This document shows, in pieces, positions 4,589-13,300 of a DNA stretch of 14,609 nucleotides. Under the pieces are notes generated by a model. It was not told the DNA's origin and did not search any database. It saw only the letters and a list, made by a program, of their open reading frames with translations. Source of the stretch: Odoribacteraceae bacterium (GTDB lineage Bacteria; Bacteroidota; Bacteroidia; Bacteroidales; Marinifilaceae); assembly GCA_031259905.1 (NCBI GenBank), contig JAIRKS010000194.1, positions 1 through 14,609 on the forward strand, in the 5' to 3' direction. Position numbers and translations under genes: made by a program. Every line of letters starts with the position of its first letter. The first letter of the stretch is position 1.

Positions 4589-6529
4589 TTACTTGTAGGA
4601 TCGTTGCGCGATCTGTATGTTTTCGTACGCGAGCGGCTCCCGGTGTAGTTCGGGAGCGACGTTGTCTCCCTTGTATTCCCACGCGGAGACGTGACGGTAG
4701 CGTTCGTCGTCGCGCTTGGCCTCGCCCTCTTCGGTGACGGATTCGAGACGGAAGTGGCCCCCGCACGATTCCGCGCGCTCGAGGGCATCACGCGTCATTA
4801 ATTCCGCCAGTTCGAAGAAGTCCGCCACGCGTCCGGCTTTTTCCAGCTCGTTGTTCATGGCGGAGAAGTCGCCGGTGACGCGGAGGTCGCGGTAGAATTC
4901 TTGCTTGAGTTCCCGGATCAAACGGAGGGCTTGCTCGAGGCTTTCCGCGTCGCGAGCCATGCCGACATGGTCCCACATGACGTGCCCCAGGAGTTTGTGG
5001 AAGTGATCGGGGGATTTCGTTCCCTTGATGTCATGGAGGGCGCGGAGACGATCGTTGACTTGTTGCTCGGCTTTGTCGAATTCGGGGGATGCCGTGTCGA
5101 TTTTCGGGGTCTGTATTTCCTTGGCGAGGTAATCGCCAATGGTGTAGGGGAGGATGAAGTAGCCGTCGGCCAGTCCCTGCATCAGGGCCGATGCACCGAG
5201 GCGGTTGGCGCCGTGATCCGAAAAGTTACACTCGCCGATGGCGTAGAGGCCGGGGACGGTGGTCATGAGGTTGTAGTCCACCCAAAGCCCGCCCATAGAA
5301 TAGTGTATGGCGGGGTAGATCATCATCGGCTCGCGGTACGGGTTGACGTCCGTGATTTTCTCGTACATCTGGAAGAGGTTTCCGTATCGCTTGCGGATGG
5401 TCTCCTCGCCGAGCCGCCGGATGGCATACTTGAAGTCGAGAAAGACGGCCTTCCCCGTGTTATTGACCCCGAAGCCGGCGTCGCATCGTTCTTTCGCGGC
5501 ACGCGATGCCACGTCGCGGGGCACGAGGTTACCGAACGCGGGGTAGCGGCGTTCGAGGTAGAAGTCGCGCTCCTCGTCCGGGATGTCGTTTGGAGTGATT
5601 GTCCCGGCTTGTAACTTTTCCGCGTCTTCTTTCTTTTTCGGCACCCAGACGCGCCCGTCGTTGCGCAAGGATTCGGACATGAGGGTGAGCTTGCTCTGCT
5701 GGTCGCCGTGGACGGGGATACAGGTGGGGTGTATCTGCACGAAGCACGGGTTTCCGAAGAAAGCGCCTCGCTTGTAGGCTTGCCACGCGGCACTGACGTT
5801 GCATCCCATAGCGTTAGTGGAGAGGAAGAAGACGTTGCCGTAGCCGCCTGTCGCGAGCACGACGGCGTGTGCCCCGAAGCGTTCGATCTTCCCGGTGACC
5901 AGGTCGCGCGCAATCACGCCCCGGGCTTTCCCGTCGATGATGACGATGTCGAGCACCTCGTGCCGGCTGTATACTTTCACGTTCCCGTTCTTCACTTGCC
6001 GGTTGAGCGCCCCGTAACACCCCAGCAACAGTTGTTGCCCGGTTTGCCCGCGGGCGTAGAACGTGCGGCTCACGAGAGCGCCACCAAAGGATCTGTTGTC
6101 GAGTAATCCACCGTAGTCGCGGGCAAAAGGCACGCCCTGTGCAACGCACTGGTCAATGATTGCCCCGCTAACCTCGGCTAAACGGTAAACGTTGGCCTCG
6201 CGGGCACGGTAGTCTCCTCCCTTGATGGTCTCGTAGAAGAGGCGGTAGATGGAGTCGTTATCGTTCTGGTAATTTTTGGCCGCGTTGATGCCTCCTTGCG
6301 CGGCGATCGAGTGCGCTCGCCGCGGCGAATCCTGGTAACAGAACGAGAGTACGTTGTACCCGAGTTCTGCCAGGCTGGCCGCGGCCGATCCCCCGGCCAG
6401 GCCGGTGCCCACGACGATGATGTCTAGTTTTCTCTTGTTGGCCGGGCTAACTACACCAATGTGCGCCTTGTGGTTTGCCCACTTTTCAGCGAGCGGCCCT
6501 TCTGGTATTTTTGCGTTTAGTTTATTCAT
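4589..6529 (-). CDS. frdA: fumarate reductase/succinate dehydrogenase flavoprotein subunit
   Basis: A 646-residue catalytic subunit interconverting fumarate and succinate on the cytoplasmic face. The FAD-binding dinucleotide fold is IVVGTGLAGGSAA (38-50). RRAHSIAAQGG (70-80) contains His73, the expected covalent flavin histidine. Substrate and catalytic elements are visible: IHPT (His267), LVPRDVASRA (Arg338) and HYSMGG (His409), followed by ECNFSDHGANRLGASAL (433-449), which contacts the flavin. The protein is complete. Compared with the Bacteroides enzyme as I remember it, it lacks a short insertion just before 'KYGNLFxMYEKIT' (here at 381-392); that may be lineage-specific. It sits between frdC (33 bp upstream) and frdB (18 bp downstream) in one operon. 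Confidence 0.97.
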   Translation of the reverse strand: MNKLNAKIPEGPLAEKWANHKAHIGVVSPANKRKLDIIVVGTGLAGGSAAASLAELGYNVLSFCYQDSPRRAHSIAAQGGINAAKNYQNDNDSIYRLFYETIKGGDYRAREANVYRLAEVSGAIIDQCVAQGVPFARDYGGLLDNRSFGGALVSRTFYARGQTGQQLLLGCYGALNRQVKNGNVKVYSRHEVLDIVIIDGKARGVIARDLVTGKIERFGAHAVVLATGGYGNVFFLSTNAMGCNVSAAWQAYKRGAFFGNPCFVQIHPTCIPVHGDQQSKLTLMSESLRNDGRVWVPKKKEDAEKLQAGTITPNDIPDEERDFYLERRYPAFGNLVPRDVASRAAKERCDAGFGVNNTGKAVFLDFKYAIRRLGEETIRKRYGNLFQMYEKITDVNPYREPMMIYPAIHYSMGGLWVDYNLMTTVPGLYAIGECNFSDHGANRLGASALMQGLADGYFILPYTIGDYLAKEIQTPKIDTASPEFDKAEQQVNDRLRALHDIKGTKSPDHFHKLLGHVMWDHVGMARDAESLEQALRLIRELKQEFYRDLRVTGDFSAMNNELEKAGRVADFFELAELMTRDALERAESCGGHFRLESVTEEGEAKRDDERYRHVSAWEYKGDNVAPELHREPLAYENIQIAQRSYK

Positions 6530-6562
6530 CAGTCAAGTGATTTACAAGTTATCGTATCGTGT

Positions 6563-7249
6563 TCATCCCAGTCCCAGCAGGAAGTAGACAGGGATGATGG
6601 AGAACCCCGCGGCGATGACCACGGCGAATAACACGCCCAGTACGGCCCAGCGTTTCCGCCATACGCGGTTGCTTAGCCCGACGGACTGGAAGGCCGCCCC
6701 GAAGCCGTGCGTGAGATGCAGGCCAAGGAGAATGCCGCCGAGGATGTAGAGAACGCAGTAGGCGACGCTTGTTTTGAATAGCCCGGAGACGAGCGCATAC
6801 GTGTTTTCCATGAGGGTACCGTCTACCTCGGTTTGCGCGAGGAGCGGGTCGCCGGCGAATTTAATCTTCCACCAAAAGTTCCACAAGTGTAATAGCAGGA
6901 AGACGAGGATTAACGCTCCCAGGATATACATGTTTCTCGAGGCCCACGAGGCGTTTCCTGATTGGTTACTTCGGGCGTACTTGACGGGGCGCGCCGCTCT
7001 GTTTTGCAGCGTGAGCCACGAGGCCAATGCTATGTGCAGGAGGAATCCCAGCGCCAGTACCGGCTCGATGACCCGGACGATCGGGTTCGTGGCCATGAAG
7101 TGACACACCTCGTTGAAGGTCTCCCCGCTACTGTCCGCGACGATCATCAGGTTCGCCGTCAGGTGTACGCACAAGAAAGACACGAGAAAAAAGCCCGATA
7201 CGCCCATGATGGCCTTTTTCCCGATGGATGAAGTGATAAAACTATTCAT
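6563..7249 (-). CDS. frdC: succinate dehydrogenase/fumarate reductase cytochrome b subunit (diheme)
   Basis: A 228-residue membrane subunit anchoring FrdAB and exchanging electrons with menaquinone. Five hydrophobic segments are visible (about 14-37, 58-81, 105-127, 157-182, 202-226). Histidines suited to bind two b hemes fall within or at the ends of four of them: His29, His72, His121 and His178/His181. This matches the single-subunit diheme (type B) anchor known from Wolinella and Bacteroidota. I chose the ATG at 7249 (MNSFITSSIGKKAIMG) because homologous proteins start with this amphipathic stretch; an in-frame start at 7285 would add 12 residues lying over the promoter. It is the first gene of the operon. 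Confidence 0.93.
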   Translation of the reverse strand: MNSFITSSIGKKAIMGVSGFFLVSFLCVHLTANLMIVADSSGETFNEVCHFMATNPIVRVIEPVLALGFLLHIALASWLTLQNRAARPVKYARSNQSGNASWASRNMYILGALILVFLLLHLWNFWWKIKFAGDPLLAQTEVDGTLMENTYALVSGLFKTSVAYCVLYILGGILLGLHLTHGFGAAFQSVGLSNRVWRKRWAVLGVLFAVVIAAGFSIIPVYFLLGLG

Positions 7250-7282
7250 GATAGTGTTCTTTGTTTTAATTCGAATGCGAGA

Positions 7283-7290
7283 CAAATGTA
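7283..7290 (-). promoter_or_regulatory. -7 box of the frdCAB promoter
   Basis: On the minus strand this reads TACATTTG, a perfect match to the Bacteroidota -7 consensus TAnnTTTG. It ends 33 bp before the frdC ATG, giving a leader of roughly 25-30 nt. A TTTG at the -33 position is not visible (the region reads about TGACGG). The same octamer stands before the unknown gene at 8160. The leader is A-rich (AAAACAAAGAACACTATC), without a Shine-Dalgarno sequence. Confidence 0.6.
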
Positions 7291-7363
7291 TCTGTTTTCT
7301 GGTATGTTTCCGTCAGGGACGGGATTTTTATATTCATTCTAAGTTGCCGCGGGAGTACTCGCT

Positions 7364-7380
7364 GGGTCACGGGAGGACCC
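7364..7380. other. hairpin GGGTC/GACCC after the unknown gene
   Basis: Five-base arms GGGTC (7364-7368) and GACCC (7376-7380) enclose a seven-base loop, 19 bp after the stop of the unknown minus-strand gene and upstream of the frd promoter. There is no T-run directly after it on the minus strand, so it is at best a weak terminator or a chance hairpin. Confidence 0.25.
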
Positions 7381-7398
7381 GGAACTGTTTCGCGCGGG

Positions 7399-8160
7399 TC
7401 ACTCGTTTTTGCTCTCGTTCAGCTTTCTCGACTGCTCGTTTTCTATAAAGGTTTCGATATCCCTGGTTGAGATTTTTTTCACGTTCGTGAGGATCATGCG
7501 CTCGTTTAGGAAATTCCCGTAGGTGTTACACTCCTCGATGATGTCTTTAAATATCGCTTTCAGGTTGATGAGGATGGGCAGGAGTAATGTCAGCATCACG
7601 TACCGGTCGTGAAACTCGCACCGTTCGATGCATCCTCCCTGCCGCGTAATGGCCAGTTCTGATTCTTTCTGGATGATGTCTCGCTGGTACGGCTGTAACG
7701 CCACCTCGTTGTTAACAACGAGAACGCAGCAATAACGCAAGTTCGCCCCATGCCCTCCCAGGCCCGTGGAAACGAATAAAGATGCTTCGCCCATGAGCGT
7801 GGATTGTATTAACATACGGGACTGTTGGAGCGCTACCGTGGCCCATTTTTTCAAGCGTCCTTTCTGCTTGGCAAAGATCTCGATGGCGCGATAAATCGCC
7901 ACGTCATCGATCATGGCGAGGAGTACCAGTAATTTCTTTTTTTCTTTATCACTCATCACGTCGCTGAACAGACTTCGTATGTTTTCTTTTGCTTCCCGTA
8001 ATAGTTTCTTGCACTCTTCCTCGTTCGCGGCCAGTTTTTTTGCAAAAGCCATGTACTGTCGCTGCACGTTAATATCAATCTCTTCTTCCAAGATATTGAT
8101 ATTATCCGCTGCCCGCACGAACAGTTCGTTAACGTTCTTCCAAATATCTTTTTCTTCCAT
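7399..8160 (-). CDS. conserved Bacteroidota protein of unknown function
   Basis: A 253-residue protein with no signal peptide. I do not recognise a named domain, though the sequence resembles hypothetical proteins of similar length in Bacteroidales. The first 80 residues are highly charged and probably helical (EEEIDINVQRQY, LLREAKENIRSLF). The middle has the likely conserved core: MIDDVAIYRAIEIF (83-96), WATVALQQSRMLIQS (106-120) and VSTGLGGHGANLRY (130-143). A helix-rich hydrophobic stretch VMLTLLLPILINLKAIF (188-204) could be a buried helix or a weak membrane helix. The tail is charged. The 'AxxALxxSR' segment is reminiscent of HEAT-like helical repeats, but this is weak. By eye it is less GC-rich than the genes around it. 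It has its own promoter (8181-8188) and is not tightly linked to either neighbour. Confidence 0.85.
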   Translation of the reverse strand: MEEKDIWKNVNELFVRAADNINILEEEIDINVQRQYMAFAKKLAANEEECKKLLREAKENIRSLFSDVMSDKEKKKLLVLLAMIDDVAIYRAIEIFAKQKGRLKKWATVALQQSRMLIQSTLMGEASLFVSTGLGGHGANLRYCCVLVVNNEVALQPYQRDIIQKESELAITRQGGCIERCEFHDRYVMLTLLLPILINLKAIFKDIIEECNTYGNFLNERMILTNVKKISTRDIETFIENEQSRKLNESKNE

Positions 8161-8166
8161 GTCCTT

Positions 8167-8200
8167 GTGAATATCACGGGCAAATGTAGTGATAATTCAC
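8167..8200 (-). promoter_or_regulatory. promoter and candidate operator of the unknown gene
   Basis: The minus strand of 8181-8188 reads TACATTTG, a perfect -7 box, ending 20 bp before the ATG. It is flanked by two similar inverted repeats: GTGAATATCAC (8167-8177), on the leader side, and GTGATAATTCAC (8189-8200), directly upstream of the box. Both are followed by GG on the plus strand. Their centres are about 22 bp apart, roughly two helical turns, so one dimeric regulator could bind both. The -33 element is not obvious. Confidence 0.5.
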
Positions 8201-8409
8201 GGATAACACGTAACGAACAAACTGTTCGCCAAGGCGAATCCCACGCTACAAGGCATTTCCAAGGAGTCTTAACCGTTATTTCTCCGACGAAGGGGGGCTG
8301 TACTTGTTATTTGTGGTGCATCTTGCCGTCGCGACGGTTGTTGGAATAAAACATGTTCCCGCGTTTTCTTTTCCCACGTGTTTTTTCCCGGTCGACGGGT
8401 GGCGAGACG
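8201..8409. other. intergenic region between unknown gene and flavin reductase gene
   Basis: I see no gene here. It contains an inverted repeat TTCGCCAAGGCGAA (8225-8238), the 10-mer TAACACGTAA (8204-8213) that also occurs as its complement in the frdA-frdB junction, and a 12-bp palindrome CCGTCGCGACGG (8326-8337). On the minus strand the latter could be part of a stop signal for the efflux operon, but no T-run follows closely. No convincing terminator was found for that operon. Confidence 0.4.
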
Positions 8410-8976
8410 TTACTTCTTTTTCTCTACCGACCAGCCGAATTTCCCGATCCGCTCGCCCAGCGAGAAGTATTCCCCGTGGGCGTAGACCAGCGGGAAAGCG
8501 GCGGACAGGTCAAACTTCCCGGTGATGGGATCGAGATACTTGTCATCGGCCTGGACGTTGAGGACATCCGCGATGAAGGCATCGTGCGATCCAAGAGCAA
8601 GTATCTCTCGCACGCAGCACTCGATGCAGAGGGGCGATTCCTCGACGAGAGGCGCGTTAACCATCGCGGCCTTCACGGGGGTGAGATTCATCTCCTTGAA
8701 CTTGTCGTGGTCTCTTCCCGACCGGACACCACACCAGTCGGTAGCGCGGGCAAGTTCGACGGTGGTGAGATTGATGACAAACTCGCGAGTTCTTTCGAGG
8801 ATCGCGTAAGAATGTCGTTCCGGCCGGACGGAGATGTAACACGTCGGCGGGTCCGAGCATAGAGTACCTACCCACGCGATAGTCAACAGGGTGTACTCGT
8901 CGGGCGTGGCGCCGCAGCTCACGAGCACGGCCGGCAGCGGGTAGATCATGGTTCCCGGTTTCCAGTTATGTTTCAT
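8410..8976 (-). CDS. flavin reductase family protein (FMN-binding split barrel)
   Basis: A 188-residue cytoplasmic protein of the flavin reductase-like/flavoredoxin family, which binds FMN and passes electrons from NAD(P)H or another donor. Typical features: the N-terminal strand pair IYPLPAVLVSCG (11-22), the family segment TIAWVGTLCSDPP (32-44) that lines the flavin, ISVRPERHSYAIL (48-60), EFVINL (65-70) and ATDWCGVRSGRDHDKF (78-93). I start it at the ATG at 8976, where homology to Bacteroidales relatives begins; the frame stays open another 79 codons upstream but that part is shadow of the TolC gene. It lies 13 bp after tolC and so is probably co-transcribed with the efflux genes. The physiological substrate is not known. 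Confidence 0.9.
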   Translation of the reverse strand: MKHNWKPGTMIYPLPAVLVSCGATPDEYTLLTIAWVGTLCSDPPTCYISVRPERHSYAILERTREFVINLTTVELARATDWCGVRSGRDHDKFKEMNLTPVKAAMVNAPLVEESPLCIECCVREILALGSHDAFIADVLNVQADDKYLDPITGKFDLSAAFPLVYAHGEYFSLGERIGKFGWSVEKKK

Positions 8977-8989
8977 GGGTGATACTGTT

Positions 8990-10315
8990 TTAGTCGTTGG
9001 TGGTGACGAGGAGGTTTTGCACTTGCCCACTGACGAGCAGCAAGGAGAGTTCGGACATCTTCGCCTGGTACATGGCCGAGAACTTGCGATCGACGGCATT
9101 GATGTAACTCTGCTGGAACTGCCGGAAGTCAATCCCCGATAACGCCCCGAGCTTGAACATGGCCAGTGCCTCGTTGAGATTATTCTCGGCGATGGTGGCC
9201 CCTTCCTGTTCAAAATTTAGCATGAGCAGGTTGCTCTCGTAAGCATTGTAGAGGAGGGCGAGGTCGCCGAGGAGTTCTTTCTCGATTTCCCTGTACGTCC
9301 ACTCCTTGTTCTCGGCCTCGAGGTGCGCGTTTCGCGCGCGCATCCTGTTTTGCATCCGGTTAAACAGCGGCACGTTCACGTAGAATCCCCAGTAGAAGCC
9401 GTTCGCGCGGGCGAGGGTGGTGGTCGAGGCGGGGGTAGACGTCCGGCTGTAGTTATACCCGGAGGTAAAGTCGACCGTCGGGAAGAGGGCGGCGCGGGCA
9501 CGCTTGTAGTCGAGATCGGAGACGCGCCGTTCCCCACGGGCGATCACGAGGAGCTTGTTATTCTCGATGGTATTCTTTTCTAACTCGCCTGGATGCAAGG
9601 GTGCTCCCATCGTGATGGTATCGTTGACGTAGGCATCGCGCTGCAGGTCGATATTCATAACCTTGTCGAGGGTGATGTAAGCGTTTTTCAATTGCTCTTG
9701 CTGCCGCGTGTACGCGGAGCTATCGGCGTGGAGGTCGACGATAGCTTGCTTGGCCTCGAGTCCCGATATTTTCCCGATCCCGTAGCGGAACTGCGCGTCC
9801 TCGTAGCGTTCGTGGGACAACTCGAGGGTATGTTTCGTTGCCGCCAGGCGGTATTGCTGGACGACGACGTTATAATACAAGGAGCAGACCTCGACGACGA
9901 GCGACTCGATGCCTTGTTGCAAGGCCAGTTCGCCCATTGTCTCCAGCACCCCGAGACGGTCGCGGGCGATAAACATGTCAAGCCCGTCAAAGATTCTCCA
10001 GTTGAGGGCGACGGACGCGGTAGCGGTATTCGTCCGTGCCCCGGTAGCGCTGGTTTCCGCGCCCCCGCTAGCCCGGTTCATAGTGTTGTTGATGGCCTGG
10101 TTCTGCCTGGCCGACGCCTCGATGGAGGGCAGCAGGGGGTTAACGCGGGCATCGTTCGCTGCCATCCTGGCCGAGTTGCGCTTGATCTTGATGGAGAAAT
10201 TCGACTCGATGGCTTGCTCGATACATTCGGACAACCCGTGTTCCTGTGCCGTCGCGAGGCGCGGGAGGGCCAGCGTTATCGCGAGTAATATTCCTTTTGT
10301 CATGCTTCCGTTCAT
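8990..10315 (-). CDS. TolC/OprM-type outer membrane efflux protein
   Basis: A 441-residue outer-membrane channel subunit. The N-terminus GILLAITLALPRLATAQ is a Sec signal peptide with probable cleavage in ATA-Q near residues 23-24. There is no lipobox cysteine, so it is probably not lipidated. The mature part shows two repeated halves typical of the family, each with long helices rich in Ala, Gln and Glu: 'LSECIEQAIESNFSIKI' opens the first, 'RARNAHLEAENKEWTYREIEKELL' lies in the second. 'NLNEALAMFKLGALSGIDFRQFQQSYINA' is the standard end motif of the outer-membrane efflux family. The start at 10315 lies 3 bp after the stop of the pump gene; an ATG at 10303 is an alternative. It completes the tripartite pump with the two upstream genes. 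Confidence 0.93.
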   Translation of the reverse strand: MNGSMTKGILLAITLALPRLATAQEHGLSECIEQAIESNFSIKIKRNSARMAANDARVNPLLPSIEASARQNQAINNTMNRASGGAETSATGARTNTATASVALNWRIFDGLDMFIARDRLGVLETMGELALQQGIESLVVEVCSLYYNVVVQQYRLAATKHTLELSHERYEDAQFRYGIGKISGLEAKQAIVDLHADSSAYTRQQEQLKNAYITLDKVMNIDLQRDAYVNDTITMGAPLHPGELEKNTIENNKLLVIARGERRVSDLDYKRARAALFPTVDFTSGYNYSRTSTPASTTTLARANGFYWGFYVNVPLFNRMQNRMRARNAHLEAENKEWTYREIEKELLGDLALLYNAYESNLLMLNFEQEGATIAENNLNEALAMFKLGALSGIDFRQFQQSYINAVDRKFSAMYQAKMSELSLLLVSGQVQNLLVTTND

Positions 10316-10318
10316 GTT

Positions 10319-13300
10319 TTAGCTTGCTTCATTTATTTCCTCGATCGTCTTGACTTCTCTCGTCGACAGGTAGGTGTACATCGCCGGGATCACGAACAGC
10401 GTCAGCAGCGTAGAGAAGATCATTCCCCCGACGACAGCGATTCCCATAGCGATGCGGCTTTCCGCTCCCGCCCCCGACGCGGTAGCCATCGGCAGGATAC
10501 CCAGGACGGTGGCGAAGCTCGTCATCAGGATGGGGCGCAGCCGGGCCACGGATGCCTCCCGGACGGCCTCCTGCATGGATAGCCCGGCCCGCTTGCGCTG
10601 GTTGGCAAACTCCACGATGAGTATCCCGTTCTTGGAGACGAGGCCGATGAGCATGATGATCCCGATCTGGCTAAAGATATTCATGGTCTGCTGGAAATAC
10701 CACAAGGCGACCAGCGCCCCGCCCAGTGCCAGGGGCACGGTGAACATGATGATCAGCGGGTCGCGGAAGCTCTCGAACTGCGCCGCCAGGACGAGGTATA
10801 TAAACACCAGCGCCAGCATGAAGGCGAACATCAGGCTCGAAGAGCTTTCGACGAAATCTTTCGAACTACCGGAGAGCGTCGTCTTGAAATCATCGTTCAG
10901 CACCCGTTCCGCGATCCTGTCCATCTCCTCCAGTCCCTGGGAGATCGTCACCCGCCGCGCCAGTCCCGCCGAGACGGTGGCCGAGACGAACCGGTCGTAG
11001 CGGAAGAGTTGCGGCGGCATCGAGCTTTCCTCCATCATGATGAGATTATCGAGATGGATCAACTGTCCCTCGCTATTGCGGACGTAGATACGCCTCAGGT
11101 CGTCCGGCTTGTTCCTGTTCGCCCGGTCGAGCTGGCTGAGTATCTGGTACTGCTTCCCGTTCATGATGTAATACCCGACGCGCTGCTCGCTCATCGTGAG
11201 TTGCAGCGTCTGGGCGATATCCTGCACGGAGACCCCCATCACGCCCGCCTTGTGCCGGTCGATCTTGATCGTCAACTCCGGCTTGGTAAACTTCAGGTCG
11301 ACGTCCGACGCGGAGAAGAGCGCGCTTTGCCCCACCTCCTCCATGAACCGGGGCAGCACCTCCTTGAGCGCGTCGAGATTCTTCGCCTGTATCACGTACG
11401 ACACCGGCAACCCGCCGCGCCCGCCGCCGAACGTCTGTTGTTGCGAGACGATCGTCCTCGCGCCCGTGAACTGCCTCACGTGCACGGCCAGCTCGTCGGC
11501 GATCTCCTGCTGCGTCCGTTCCCGTTCGTCCGGCTTTTTCAGCCACACGTTCAGGTTCGAGCGATTCGTTCCCCCGCCCCCGACGAAGCTCACGATCCGC
11601 TCCTGTTCCGGCACGGTCTCCTCCACGAACGTCGTCAGCTCGTCGGCGTACCTGTCGATATACTCGAACGTCGTACCCTCGGGCGCGGTCGAGTTCACGC
11701 GCACGCTGGAGCGATCCTCCACCGGCGCCATCTCGGCGGGCAGCGCCTGCCACAGGTAGCCGATCAGCGCGCCCGTCACCGCGATGATGACGACGCCCCA
11801 GTAACGCCGCCTCAGGAAGCGATCCAGCCACCGGCGGTAGAAATCGTTCATTCCCGAGAAGAACGGTTCCGTCTTCCGGTACAACCATCCCTGGCTGCTC
11901 GCCCGGCTCACGAGCCTCGTCGATATCATCGGCGTGAACGTCAGCGCCACGAACGCCGACACCGCCACGGCGCCCGCGATCACGAGACTAAACTCCCTGA
12001 ACAGCCGTCCCGTCGTCCCCTCCAGGAAGACGATCGGGATAAACACGGCCACCAGCACGATCGTCGTCGCCACGATCGCGAAGAAGATCTCGTTAGCCCC
12101 CTTGAATCCCGCCTGCAGCGGCGACATTCCCTCCTCGACCTTCGCGTAGATATTCTCCATCATCACGATCGCGTCGTCCACCACCAGGCCGATCGCCAGC
12201 ACCAGCGCCAGCAGCGTCAGGATATTAATAGAGAATCCCGCCACGTACATCACGAAGAACGAGGCCACCAGCGACACGGGGATCGTCAACACCGGGATCA
12301 GCGTCGTCCGCCAGCTACGCAGGAAGGCAAAGATGATCAGCACGACCATGATGAACGCCTCGAGGATCGTGTGCTCGACCTCCGTGATCGAGTCCCGGAT
12401 GAACGTCGTGTTGTCGAACGAGATGCTCGCGTCGATATCCTCCGGGAGATCCTTCTCGAGATCCTTCATCACGGCGTACGCCTTGTCGACGATACTAATA
12501 TAATTCGCGCCCGGCTGCGGGATCAGCACGCAATTCACCATCGGCACGCCGTTTCGCTTCGAGATATTCCGCGTGTTCTCCGCGTCCACCTCCGCCGTCC
12601 CAACGTCGCGGAAGCGCGTCACGCGGTTACCCTTCCGCGACACCACCATGTTATTAAAATCCTCGATAGACATCAACCGTCCCAGCGTGCGGATCGTCAA
12701 CTCGGTATTATCCCCCTCGATACGTCCCGACGGCAGCTCGATATTCTCCCGTCCCACGGCCGCCTGCACGTCCATCGGCGTCAGCCCGTGCGCGGCCAGT
12801 CGCGCGGGATCCATCCTCAGGCGCACCGAGTAACGCTTCTCCCCCCAGATATCCACGTTACTCACGCCGGAGATCGTCTGCAAGCGCTCCTTGTAATAAT
12901 TCTCCGCGTAGCGGCTCAGCTCGATCAAATCGCGCGCGTCGCTCCGCAGCGAGATACCGAATATCGGCTGCGAATCCGCGTCGGCCTTCGACACCGTCGG
13001 CGGGTCCATGTCCCGCGGCAAGCGTCGCTGGACACCCGACACTTTATCCCGCACGTCGTTTGCCGCCGTCTCGAGATCCACCTCGAGGTGGAACTCCACG
13101 GTGATGCGGCTCGACCCGTCGCGGCTCGCGCTGCTCAACGACCGGATGCCGGGGATACCGTTCAACGCCGCCTCGAGCGGCTCGGTGACCTGCGTCTCGA
13201 TCACGTCGGCATTCGCGCCAACGTAACTCGCCGACACGGTAATGATCGGCGGGTCAACGCTCGGGTAATCCCGGATACCGAGATACGTGAAGCCGATCAC

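Noticed and set aside
3741..4598. 285-codon plus-strand frame opposite frdB
   Set aside because: It is antisense to a gene with complete iron-sulphur motifs and contains the terminator hairpin; it is a shadow.
4901..5614. 237-codon plus-strand frame opposite frdA
   Set aside because: It is antisense to conserved frdA sequence, has no start context and no domain.
8326..8337. Terminator for the efflux operon at CCGTCGCGACGG
   Set aside because: The palindrome has no loop and no T-run follows it on the minus strand, so it was not called as a terminator.
8977..9213. Extended N-terminus of the flavin reductase gene (start at 9213)
   Set aside because: The extra 79 residues are Ser/Arg/Pro-rich shadow of the TolC gene in another frame; family homology begins at the ATG at 8976.
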